Of a stretch of 25,647 nucleotides of DNA, positions 15,537 to 22,512 are shown one piece after another. Within the stretch, counting starts at the first letter, position 1. Each line of letters starts with the position of its first letter. The notes under the pieces were generated by a model, which saw only the letters and a list, made by a program, of their open reading frames with translations, ran no database searches and was not told the DNA's origin. The position numbers were made by a program, and so were the translations under genes. Source of the DNA: UBA11373 sp035291545 (GTDB taxonomy: Bacteria > Actinomycetota > Acidimicrobiia > Spongiisociales > UBA11373); assembly GCA_035291545.1 (NCBI GenBank), contig DATDRW010000096.1, positions 1-25,647 on the forward strand, given 5' to 3'.

Positions 15537-17293
15537 CCGTCACCGCAACCCGGGTGCGAGACGACCTGACGGTCGCCGTCGCCGGACAGGGGGGCGACGG
15601 ATCGCTCACCCTGATCGGGTTGCTCACCCGGATCCTCAGTGCCCGCGGCCACCTCTACTCGGCGCGCAGCGTCGCCTCGCGCATCAAGGGCGGGCACGCC
15701 GCCGCGCTGCTCCGCGGCTCCCTCACCGATCGGGGCGGTCTCGGCGACGCCGTGGACCTGCTGGTCGCGTTCGACGAAGAGGCGATCACCCGCCTCGGAC
15801 CGGAAATGGCGGCCGACGGCATCGTGATCTTCGACTCGTCGGCCGGCCCCGTCCCGCAGGGCGTCCTGCCCGAAGCGGTCGTGGTCCTCGAGACACCGTT
15901 CGCCCGGATTGCGGTCCGGGACCTCCGCCGCGACCTCTACAAGAACAGCCTCGCCTTTGCCCTGCTCAGCCGGGTCCTCTCCGTGCCCGATGCGGAGGCG
16001 CTCGCCTGCATGCGTCTCGGGCTGGGACGGCTTCCCCCCGAGGTGCGCGAGGCCAACGCGGAGGCGCTCCGACGCGGATTCGACCATGCCACCGAGCAGG
16101 GCATCCCCGACGGATCCGGTCCGTGGTCGCTGGCGGCGGGGGTGGCGGGGGAGCGTCTCCTCATCAGCGGCAACGAGGCGCTGGCGCTCGGTTTCCTCGT
16201 GGCCGGGGGCCGCTTCTTCACCGGGTACCCGATCACCCCGGCCTCGGAGATCCTGGAGTCGATGGAACGCCATATGCCCCGGTTCGGCGGCCTGGCGGTC
16301 CAGGCGGAGGACGAACTGTCGGCGGTGAACATGGCGATCGGCGCCGCCCTCACCGGGGTGCGGGCGATGACCGCCACCTCGGGGCCGGGTCTGGCCCTGA
16401 TGCAGGAAGGCGTCTCGCATGCCGGATCGGCAGAGGTGCCGCTGGTGATCGTCGACTGCCAGCGTGCCGGGCCCTCCACCGGAATGCCGACCAAGCCGGA
16501 GCAGAGCGACTTGTCGATGCTCGTCCACGGGGGCAATGGCGAGTTTCCCCGGGTGGTGCTGGCTCCCGGCGATCCCGGTGATTGTTTCCTACTCGCCGTG
16601 GCTGCGGTGGGGTTCAGCCGGCGGCTGCAGTGCCCGGTGTACATCGCCCTCGACCAGGCGGTGTCTCAGCATGCCGCCACCGTTGCCCCGTTCGATCTCG
16701 ATGTGCCGATCGAGCCGGGCGCCATTGTCGGCGGCGATGACCTCGCCGGGCTCGCCGAGTACCGCCGCTACCGGGTGACCGCCGACGGGGTGTCGCCGTG
16801 GGTGGTGCCGGGGACGCCCGATGGGATGAACCTGGTCACCGGCAACGAGCGCAACGAATGGGGCCAGGTGAGCATTGATCCGGAGACGCGTCGGGTGATG
16901 ATGGCCAAGCGGGCTCGCAAGGTCGCCTCCGCCGTGGACGATCTTCCCCGGGCCCGCCGGTGGGGGAGCGGCAATGCCGGGGTCGGGGTCGTCGGCATCG
17001 GCTTTGCGGTGGCGCCGTTGCGTGAGGCCACCGAGCGTCTTGCCGGACGCGGCCTCGCGGTGGCCGGTTTCCAGCCCCGCACGCTGTGGCCGGTGCTCGA
17101 GGAGACGGTGGCGTTCGTGCGGGCGCACCGTGTCACCCTCGTCGTGGAGCACAACGAGGGGGGGCAGTTGTTCCACCTGCTCGCTGCGGCCGGGGCGCCC
17201 CTGGAGAGGATGCGGGGGATCCGGCGCTGTGACGGGCTCGCCTTCGCCCCCGGGGAGCTGTCCGACCTCATCGCCGCGGAGGCGGGCCGATGA
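15533..17293 (+). CDS. korA: 2-oxoacid:ferredoxin oxidoreductase, fused gamma-alpha subunit
   Basis: 586 residues. Residues about 10-190 are the gamma domain (VAVAGQGGDGSLTLIG, SRIKGGHAA). From about 205 the alpha (pyrimidine-binding) domain begins, with the YPITPAS signature at Tyr232, ATSGPGLALMQEG and DCQRAGPSTGMPTKPEQSDL, the fingerprint of two-subunit 2-oxoacid:ferredoxin oxidoreductases such as KorAB. The enzyme oxidatively decarboxylates a 2-oxoacid to its acyl-CoA and reduces an iron-sulfur carrier; 2-oxoglutarate is the usual substrate of actinobacterial forms but cannot be proven here. GTG 15533 overlaps the preceding TGA, and the ATGA at its end overlaps korB. No ferredoxin domain is fused; the adjacent FrhB-like protein supplies two clusters. 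Confidence 0.94.
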   Translation: MTVTATRVRDDLTVAVAGQGGDGSLTLIGLLTRILSARGHLYSARSVASRIKGGHAAALLRGSLTDRGGLGDAVDLLVAFDEEAITRLGPEMAADGIVIFDSSAGPVPQGVLPEAVVVLETPFARIAVRDLRRDLYKNSLAFALLSRVLSVPDAEALACMRLGLGRLPPEVREANAEALRRGFDHATEQGIPDGSGPWSLAAGVAGERLLISGNEALALGFLVAGGRFFTGYPITPASEILESMERHMPRFGGLAVQAEDELSAVNMAIGAALTGVRAMTATSGPGLALMQEGVSHAGSAEVPLVIVDCQRAGPSTGMPTKPEQSDLSMLVHGGNGEFPRVVLAPGDPGDCFLLAVAAVGFSRRLQCPVYIALDQAVSQHAATVAPFDLDVPIEPGAIVGGDDLAGLAEYRRYRVTADGVSPWVVPGTPDGMNLVTGNERNEWGQVSIDPETRRVMMAKRARKVASAVDDLPRARRWGSGNAGVGVVGIGFAVAPLREATERLAGRGLAVAGFQPRTLWPVLEETVAFVRAHRVTLVVEHNEGGQLFHLLAAAGAPLERMRGIRRCDGLAFAPGELSDLIAAEAGR

Positions 17294-18129
17294 CCGCCAC
17301 CTACACGCCGCGCCCTGCGATCTGGTGCGCCGGATGCGGCCACTTCGGGGTGCAGGGGGCGTTGGTGCAGGCGCTGCGGGAATCGGGGGTGCCCGTCGAG
17401 CGGGTGATCATCCTCGCCGGGATCGGGTGCTCGGGGACGATCCAGAACAACCTCGGCACCTACGGCTACCACGCCCTCCACGGACGGGTGCTGCCCACCG
17501 CCACCGGCACCGCTCTCGCCGACCCTTCGCTCACCGTGATCGCCGCCGGCGGCGACGGCGACGGATACGCCATCGGCGCCGGGCACCTGGTGCACACCTT
17601 CCGGCGCAACCCGGCGTTCACCTACCTGCTCATGAACAACGCCACCTACGGACTCACCAAGGGCCAGGACTCGCCGACCGCACCCCTGGTGCACCCCGAC
17701 CGCCGCGAACAGGCACTCGATGGGATCCTGCTCGGTCTGGCGATCACCACCTCGACGTTTCTGGCCCGCGGCTACAGCGGGCGGCCCGAACAACTGGTGC
17801 GGCTGATCGGCGCAGCACTCGACCACGCCCGCAGCGGCCGCGGCTTCGCCTTCCTCGAGGTGCTCTCACCCTGCGTCACCTATCAGGACACCTACCCGAT
17901 GTGGGACGCCGCCGTCTCCGACGTCGACGAGGTGGCCGGGTACGACCCCGGGGATCGCACCGCCGCCTTCGGCGCCTGCCTGCGGGTGATGGGGGAGGGC
18001 CGCATCCCGACCGGATTGATCTACCGGGGCGGCCGGCCGGCATCCCTCCCCGACCCGGCCCCGGCGAGGGCAGTGGTGGAGGGCCGTGCCGATGAGTACC
18101 GGGAGACGCTCAACGCGTATCGCGTGTGA
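17290..18129 (+). CDS. korB: 2-oxoacid:ferredoxin oxidoreductase, beta (TPP-binding) subunit
   Basis: 279 residues. The TPP/Mg site is GGDGDGYAIGAGH (Asp89 and Asp91) with MNNATYGLTKGQDSPT. Four cysteines, 13 and 16 (WCAGCGHFG), 47 (GIGCSG) and 195 (LSPC), match in spacing the four ligands of the single [4Fe-4S] cluster in characterised archaeal 2-oxoacid:ferredoxin oxidoreductase beta subunits. ATG 17290 overlaps the korA stop by 4 bp. It forms the catalytic heterodimer with KorA and passes electrons out through its cluster, here presumably to the co-encoded FrhB-like protein. A GC-rich inverted repeat begins at its stop codon. Confidence 0.95.
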   Translation: MTATYTPRPAIWCAGCGHFGVQGALVQALRESGVPVERVIILAGIGCSGTIQNNLGTYGYHALHGRVLPTATGTALADPSLTVIAAGGDGDGYAIGAGHLVHTFRRNPAFTYLLMNNATYGLTKGQDSPTAPLVHPDRREQALDGILLGLAITTSTFLARGYSGRPEQLVRLIGAALDHARSGRGFAFLEVLSPCVTYQDTYPMWDAAVSDVDEVAGYDPGDRTAAFGACLRVMGEGRIPTGLIYRGGRPASLPDPAPARAVVEGRADEYRETLNAYRV

Positions 18130-18165
18130 GCCCGGCCGGTGTGGCCCCCGGCCGTGCGCCGGGCT
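18129..18165 (+). terminator. GC-rich hairpin after korB
   Basis: AGCCCGGC (18129-18136) pairs perfectly with GCCGGGCT (18158-18165), with further GC-rich pairing possible inside. It starts at the last base of the korB stop. No T-run follows, so it is at best a weak or factor-assisted terminator or an mRNA-end stabiliser. Confidence 0.4.
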
Positions 18166-18364
18166 GAGGTGGCGAGGCCCCGCGGCCATGCGGTTGCGCC
18201 GGTCGAGGGTCTGAGGATCCGGCACCGTTCGACGACGAGGCGACCAGCCGAAGCACCCGGCCGGGGGAGCAGCCGCCGTAACTAACCTGAATTTCGGCGG
18301 CCGAAGTTCGATCTGCCTGATCGGCCAGGCCGAGCATCCACCCGTCGGCGTCGGAGGAGAGGTG
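18166..18364. other. Spacer between korB and gap with AT-rich inverted-repeat core
   Basis: No gene is seen here. The notable element is GCCGCCG (18272-18278) and its exact inverse CGGCGGC (18295-18301) flanking a 16-base AT-rich segment (TAACTAACCTGAATTT), the most AT-rich patch locally. The core contains -10-like TAACCT (18283-18288). This may be the gap promoter with an overlapping operator or leader hairpin. A GGAGG ribosome site lies at its right end. Confidence 0.4.
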
Positions 18365-19384
18365 ATGAAAAAGATCAGGGTCGGTGTCGCCGGCTTTGGA
18401 GTGATCGGCATGCGTCTGGCCGACGGGGTGGCTCGTCAGGAGGACATGGAACTCGTCGGCGTGGCCGACGTCGCCCCCACCTTGGCGGTACGGGCACTCG
18501 CCGAGAGAGGCATGCCGTATCGGCTCTTCACCGCGACTCCCGGTGCCGAGGTCGCTCTCTCCGCTGCCGGCGTAAAGGTATCCGGGTCGTTCCTGGACCT
18601 GCTCGGGGAGGTCGACATCATGCTCGACGCCGCTCCCGGGGGGATCGGTGCCAAGAACAAGGAGCATTACCTGGCGGCCGGCCTCAAGGCGGTCTTCCAG
18701 GGCGGCGAGTCGGGGAAGATCGCCGACGTCTTCTTCCACGGCTACGCCAACTACCAAAAGGGAGTGGGCCAGGACTACCTGAAGCTCACGTCGTGCAACA
18801 CCACCGGCCTGATCCGGGCGGTGGATGCCCTCGACAAGGCGGTCGGGGTGGAGAAGGTGGCCGTCACCATCGTGCGGAGGGTCGCCGACCCCGGCGACAC
18901 CCACCGGGGTCTGGTCGACTCGCTGATGATCGAGCCGATCCCCAACCACCAGGCCGTCGACCTGATGGAGATCATGCCCCACGTGAATGCCACCGGACTG
19001 CTGGTGCACGCCCCCGTCACCCACGGGCACATCATCACCATCGTTGCCACTCCGAAGAAGCCGATCTCCAATGATGAGGCGATCGCCGTGTTCCGGGCTC
19101 ATCCCCGCGTGCGATCGGTGCGGATCGAGGACGGTTTCAATACCAACACGTCGCTGTTCAACTACGCCAGGTTCCTGGGCCACCCCCGGGGAGACATGTA
19201 CGAGATCGGGCTGTTCGAAGAGACGGTGGGGCACTCGGGCGACGATCTGATGTTCGCCATCAACATTCCACAGGAGTCGGTCACCATTCCCGAGACCATC
19301 GACGCCATTCGGGCGGCGATGCCGATGCAGACGGATCAGGCCGAGGCCGTGGGCCTCACCAACCGGTACCTGGGCATGGAGTAG
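18365..19384 (+). CDS. Type II (archaeal-type) glyceraldehyde-3-phosphate dehydrogenase
   Basis: 339 residues from ATG 18365 with GGAGG 7-8 bases upstream; GTG 18362 just before it is less likely. It has the archaeal NAD(P)-dependent GAPDH layout, not that of the usual bacterial enzyme: VGVAGFGVIGMRLAD nucleotide loop, DAAPGGIGAKNK, FQGGESG, catalytic Cys144 in SCNTTGL, IVRRVADPGDTHRG for phosphate binding, and a MYEIGLFEE segment near the C-terminus. The archaeal paired His after the phosphate segment appears as NH (NHQAVD), and the LMHMH motif as THGH. It is 3 bp from an archaeal-type pgk, so the pair would make and use 1,3-bisphosphoglycerate, if the substrate is conserved. Confidence 0.9.
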   Translation: MKKIRVGVAGFGVIGMRLADGVARQEDMELVGVADVAPTLAVRALAERGMPYRLFTATPGAEVALSAAGVKVSGSFLDLLGEVDIMLDAAPGGIGAKNKEHYLAAGLKAVFQGGESGKIADVFFHGYANYQKGVGQDYLKLTSCNTTGLIRAVDALDKAVGVEKVAVTIVRRVADPGDTHRGLVDSLMIEPIPNHQAVDLMEIMPHVNATGLLVHAPVTHGHIITIVATPKKPISNDEAIAVFRAHPRVRSVRIEDGFNTNTSLFNYARFLGHPRGDMYEIGLFEETVGHSGDDLMFAINIPQESVTIPETIDAIRAAMPMQTDQAEAVGLTNRYLGME

Positions 19385-19387
19385 CGG

Positions 19388-20614
19388 GTGGCCATCGCGT
19401 CGATCGACGCCCTCGACGTCGCCGGCAAGCGGGTGCTGCTGCGGGTCGACATCAATTCTCCGCTCGACCCGGACACGGGGTTGATCGCCGACGAGAACCG
19501 CATCGACCAGAGTCTGGCGACCATCAGGGACCTGGCCGACCGGGACGCCCGCCTGGTGATCATCGCCCACCAGGGAGACACCCTCGACTATCACAACCTC
19601 GTCGGCCTCCGGCAGCACGCCGCGCGACTCGCCGTCAAGCTCGGACGGCCGGTCGGCTTCATCGACGACGTGGCCGGACCGGCTGCTCGGGAACGGATCG
19701 CCGCGCTCGGCGACGGGGAGATCCTGCTCCTCGACAACCTCCGTTACCTGACCGAAGAGGTATCCACTTTCGAGCGCGACGTCAAGCTCACCCGCGAGCA
19801 GATGGCCGAGACCTATCTGGTGAGGAACCTCGCCCCGTTGGTCGACATCTATGTCAACGACGCGTTCGCGGCCGCCCACCGCGGCTCACCCTCGATGACC
19901 GCCTTCCAGCGGTTGATGCCGTCGGCGGCGGGTCGGCTGCTGTCCGCCGAGCTCGACGCGGTCGGCCGGCTGATCGACAATCCGGCTCGTCCCGCCGTGT
20001 TCGTCCTCGGTGGCCTCAAGGTCTCGGACGGGTTTTCGATGATGGGGCGCGTGCTCGGCGAGGGGCTTGCCGATCGAGTGCTCACCGCGGGTGTCGTCGG
20101 CGAGATCATGTTGCTGGCGGACGGCGTGGACCTGGGTGAGCCCACCACCCGGTTCATCGCCGACCGCGATCTCAACAGGTTTGTGGCCGTCGCCTCCGAT
20201 CTCCTGAGGGGCCATGGGGAGCGGATCGCGTTGCCGGCCGACGTGGCGGTGGTCGAGGGCGGGGAGCGCCGCGAGTTCCCGGTCGATGAACTCCCCGTCG
20301 CCGCCTTGCTCGTCGACGTGGGGTCCCAGACGATTGCCTCGTATGAGCAAGAGGTCGCCGCAGCCGGGACCGTCTTCGTCAACGGGCCACCGGGAGCCTA
20401 TGAAACGGCCGGGGCCGACCTGGGCACCCGGCGGCTCTGGGAAGCCGTCGCCGCCACCAAGGCGACCACCGTCATCGGCGGGGGAGACACCGTGGCCAGC
20501 GCCCAGCGCTACGTCGACACGTCCCGCATCGACCACGTCAGCACCGGTGGGGGAGCCCTGATCCGGTACGTCGCGGGTCAGAACCTGCCGCTGCTGGAGG
20601 CGTTTGGCGAGTAG
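19388..20614 (+). CDS. Archaeal-type phosphoglycerate kinase
   Basis: 408 residues from GTG 19388, 3 bp after the GAPDH stop. It follows archaeal PGKs closely: VLLRVDINSPLDPDTG, the ENR substrate Arg, IIAHQG, LLLDNLRYLTEEV, LAPLVDIYVNDAFAAAHR, LPSAAGRLL-like, FVLGGLKVSD, VNGPPGAYE and HVSTGGGAL with the nucleotide glycine loop. One oddity is that after AHQG, where PGKs carry a basic residue and Pro (GRP in most, GKP in Pyrococcus), the sequence is GDT. That basic residue helps bind 3-phosphoglycerate, so activity or substrate may differ. Other substrate arginines (ENR, NLR, AHR) are kept. It is co-transcribed with the type II GAPDH. Confidence 0.9.
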   Translation: MAIASIDALDVAGKRVLLRVDINSPLDPDTGLIADENRIDQSLATIRDLADRDARLVIIAHQGDTLDYHNLVGLRQHAARLAVKLGRPVGFIDDVAGPAARERIAALGDGEILLLDNLRYLTEEVSTFERDVKLTREQMAETYLVRNLAPLVDIYVNDAFAAAHRGSPSMTAFQRLMPSAAGRLLSAELDAVGRLIDNPARPAVFVLGGLKVSDGFSMMGRVLGEGLADRVLTAGVVGEIMLLADGVDLGEPTTRFIADRDLNRFVAVASDLLRGHGERIALPADVAVVEGGERREFPVDELPVAALLVDVGSQTIASYEQEVAAAGTVFVNGPPGAYETAGADLGTRRLWEAVAATKATTVIGGGDTVASAQRYVDTSRIDHVSTGGGALIRYVAGQNLPLLEAFGE

Positions 20615-20722
20615 GCACCAGGGTCGAGGCTCCAGGCACCAGGCTCCAGCCAGAACGCGTCCGACTGAAGACTGTGAGCTGTCGGCTCTTTCTGGTATCT
20701 GGTGCCTGGTGCCTGGTGCCTA
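20615..20722. repeat. Heptamer hairpin repeat B (GNNNCWG units)
   Basis: It fills the whole convergent spacer between pgk and mmsA. Left units, from 20615, are GCACCAG, degenerate GGTCGAG, GCTCCAG, GCACCAG, GCTCCAG (to 20649). Right units are GTATCTG, GTGCCTG twice and GTGCCTA (20695-20722). The arms 20627-20649 and 20699-20721 pair at 21 of 23 positions around a 49-base loop, which holds its own CCGAC/GTCGG inverted repeat (20661-20665 and 20681-20685). The last unit contains the mmsA stop codon read on the minus strand. It shares the 12-mer TCGAGGCTCCAG with array A. A bidirectional terminator role is plausible. Confidence 0.85.
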
Positions 20723-22234
20723 CGTCCGCGAAATCGTGCCCTCCCAGGTGCCGACCCTCTCGCCCTTGAGGTCCTCCTCGTCGTACCAGTAGCTCGTGAC
20801 CGCCTTGGTCTCTGTGAAGAACGTCACCCCGTCTCGGCCCATCACGTGGAGGTCGCCGAAGAAGCTGCTCTTGTGCCCACTGAAGGAGAACGCCGAGATC
20901 GGCACCGGAATGCCGACGTTGATGCCCACCATGCCGGCATCGATGCGGCGGGCGAACTCGCGGGCGTGGAAGCCGCTGCGGGTGAAGATCGATGCTCCGT
21001 TGGCGAACTCGCTGGCGTTGATGACGTCCACCCCCGCGTCGAAGTCGGGGACCCGCTTGACGTACAGGACGGGTCCGAAGACCTCCTCCCGGCCACAGGC
21101 CATGTCCTCCGTGACGTGGTCGAACACGGTCGGGCCGAGAAAGTAGCCATGCTCGTACCCGGGGACCGTGACCTTGCGTCCGTCGAGGACCGGGACGGCA
21201 CCCTCGTCGATCGACTTCTCGATCCAGTTCGCCACGAAGTCACGGTGTTCCTCATTGACCAGAGGCCCGAGGTCGGTGCCCTCTTCCCAGGCGGGGCCCA
21301 TCTTGCGCTCCTGGGCGAGCTCGGCGACCGTCGCCACGAAGTCGTCGGCAACGGGCTCCTCGACCACCACCACCGGCAGCGCCATGCAGCGCTCTCCGGC
21401 ACAACCGAACGCCGAGTTGATCACTCGCTGTGCGGTGGCGCGGATCGGGGCGTCGCGCAGCACCAGGGCATGGTTTTTGGCCTCCGTCAGTGCCTGCACC
21501 CGCTTGCCGGCCGCGGTCGCGGTGGCATAGACGTGCTGTCCTACGGCTCGGGATCCCACGAAGGTGACCCCCCGCACGTCGGGATGGACCAGGAGGCGTT
21601 CGGCCTCGTGCCGTGAACAGGTCACCAGGTTGAACACCCCGGGCGGGAGGCCGGCATCGTGGAGCAGCTCGGCGATGCGCATCGACGTCTGCGGCACGAA
21701 CGAGGCCGCCTTGAGCACGAAGGTGTTCCCGGTGGTCACCGCCAGGGGCATCATCCACCCCATCGGGATCATCGCCGGGAAGTTCCACGGCGCGATCCCG
21801 ACGAACACCCCGAGCGGCTCGCGGTAGGTCACGGTGTCGAAGCCGCGAGAGACGTTCATGAGGGAGTCTCCCTGCATTGTCACCGGGAGGGCGCAGGCGA
21901 GCTCGACCACCTCGATGGCCTTGAGGATGTCACCGCGCGCTTCGCTGTAGGTCTTGCCCATCTCCGTGGACAGGAGTACCGAGAGGTCGTGGACGTTGGC
22001 TTCGAGACGTTCCTTGAGCCGGTACATCACCTGCACTCGCTCGGGGAGCGGGGTGTCACGCCAGGGTCCGAATGCCGCGGCGGCGGCGGCCACCGCGGCG
22101 TCGACCTCGCTCGCAGTGCACCGGGGCGCCTCGGCCATCACCTCGCCGGTGCTGCTGTTGGTGATCGGGTACCACTCATCGGTGCCGGAGTGGCGCCACT
22201 CCCCACCCACGAAGTACTTCAGCCGTTGTGCCAT
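20720..22234 (-). CDS. mmsA: Methylmalonate-semialdehyde dehydrogenase (CoA-acylating), ALDH family
   Basis: 504 residues, the normal length. The sequence KYFVGGEWRHSG, APWNFPAMIPMGWMMPLA, catalytic Cys283 in GCAGERCMALPV, the ALTEAKNHALV segment (lacking the catalytic Glu that typical ALDHs have, as expected for the CoA-acylating MmsA group), EEVFGPVLYVKRV and SSFFGDLHVMG are diagnostic for this subfamily. It converts methylmalonate or malonate semialdehyde to propionyl- or acetyl-CoA in valine, thymine or inositol breakdown. ATG 22234 is chosen over the longer frame because it gives the standard N-terminus and has AGGTGA 6 bases upstream. No other valine or inositol genes are in the window. 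Its stop lies in heptamer array B. Confidence 0.94.
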   Translation of the reverse strand: MAQRLKYFVGGEWRHSGTDEWYPITNSSTGEVMAEAPRCTASEVDAAVAAAAAAFGPWRDTPLPERVQVMYRLKERLEANVHDLSVLLSTEMGKTYSEARGDILKAIEVVELACALPVTMQGDSLMNVSRGFDTVTYREPLGVFVGIAPWNFPAMIPMGWMMPLAVTTGNTFVLKAASFVPQTSMRIAELLHDAGLPPGVFNLVTCSRHEAERLLVHPDVRGVTFVGSRAVGQHVYATATAAGKRVQALTEAKNHALVLRDAPIRATAQRVINSAFGCAGERCMALPVVVVEEPVADDFVATVAELAQERKMGPAWEEGTDLGPLVNEEHRDFVANWIEKSIDEGAVPVLDGRKVTVPGYEHGYFLGPTVFDHVTEDMACGREEVFGPVLYVKRVPDFDAGVDVINASEFANGASIFTRSGFHAREFARRIDAGMVGINVGIPVPISAFSFSGHKSSFFGDLHVMGRDGVTFFTETKAVTSYWYDEEDLKGERVGTWEGTISRT

Positions 22235-22512
22235 GTCGCTCACCTCGGAGTGTCGGCGTGTCGGTTCGGCGGACTCGAGGGCCGGGCGGGGTCGCCCCAC
22301 CGCCGCCGGGAGCCACCCGCCCGCTCCCGCTGCCGCCGGCGCCGGATCCACGGAGATCGTGCGTCCGTGCCGGCTGCCGGGTGGGCGGAAAGGGGATCGG
22401 GGTCCCGCCGAGTCCGGGTTTGACTCAGACTAGGCCACTCCCGTAGGCTAGTAATCGATTATCGAGGATTGTTGCGTGGCTCGGCCGGGAGCCATGGCCA
22501 CGGGAGTCACCG
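22235..22512. promoter_or_regulatory. Divergent intergenic region mmsA / UPF0261 gene with promoter and palindrome
   Basis: The 278-bp region has no convincing gene. The half next to mmsA (22240-22400) is GC-rich without a clear promoter. The right part has TTGACT (22420-22425) and TAGGCT (22444-22449) separated by 18 bases, a credible sigma-70-type promoter pointing right. Just downstream is the perfect 10-bp palindrome TAATCGATTA (22452-22461), AT-rich and placed over the expected start site, a good operator candidate. GGGAG about 8 bases before GTG 22513 serves as a ribosome site. Confidence 0.55.

Noticed and set aside
15533..18129. Pyruvate:ferredoxin oxidoreductase of the single-chain type
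   Set aside because: The gamma-alpha plus beta organisation with YPITPAS and a four-Cys beta subunit fits the two-subunit KorAB group; substrate is left open.
18110..19879. Long minus-strand frame opposite gap and pgk (and 23715-25475 opposite the phosphotransferase)
   Set aside because: Codon-mirror artefacts without motifs; the plus-strand proteins are unmistakable.
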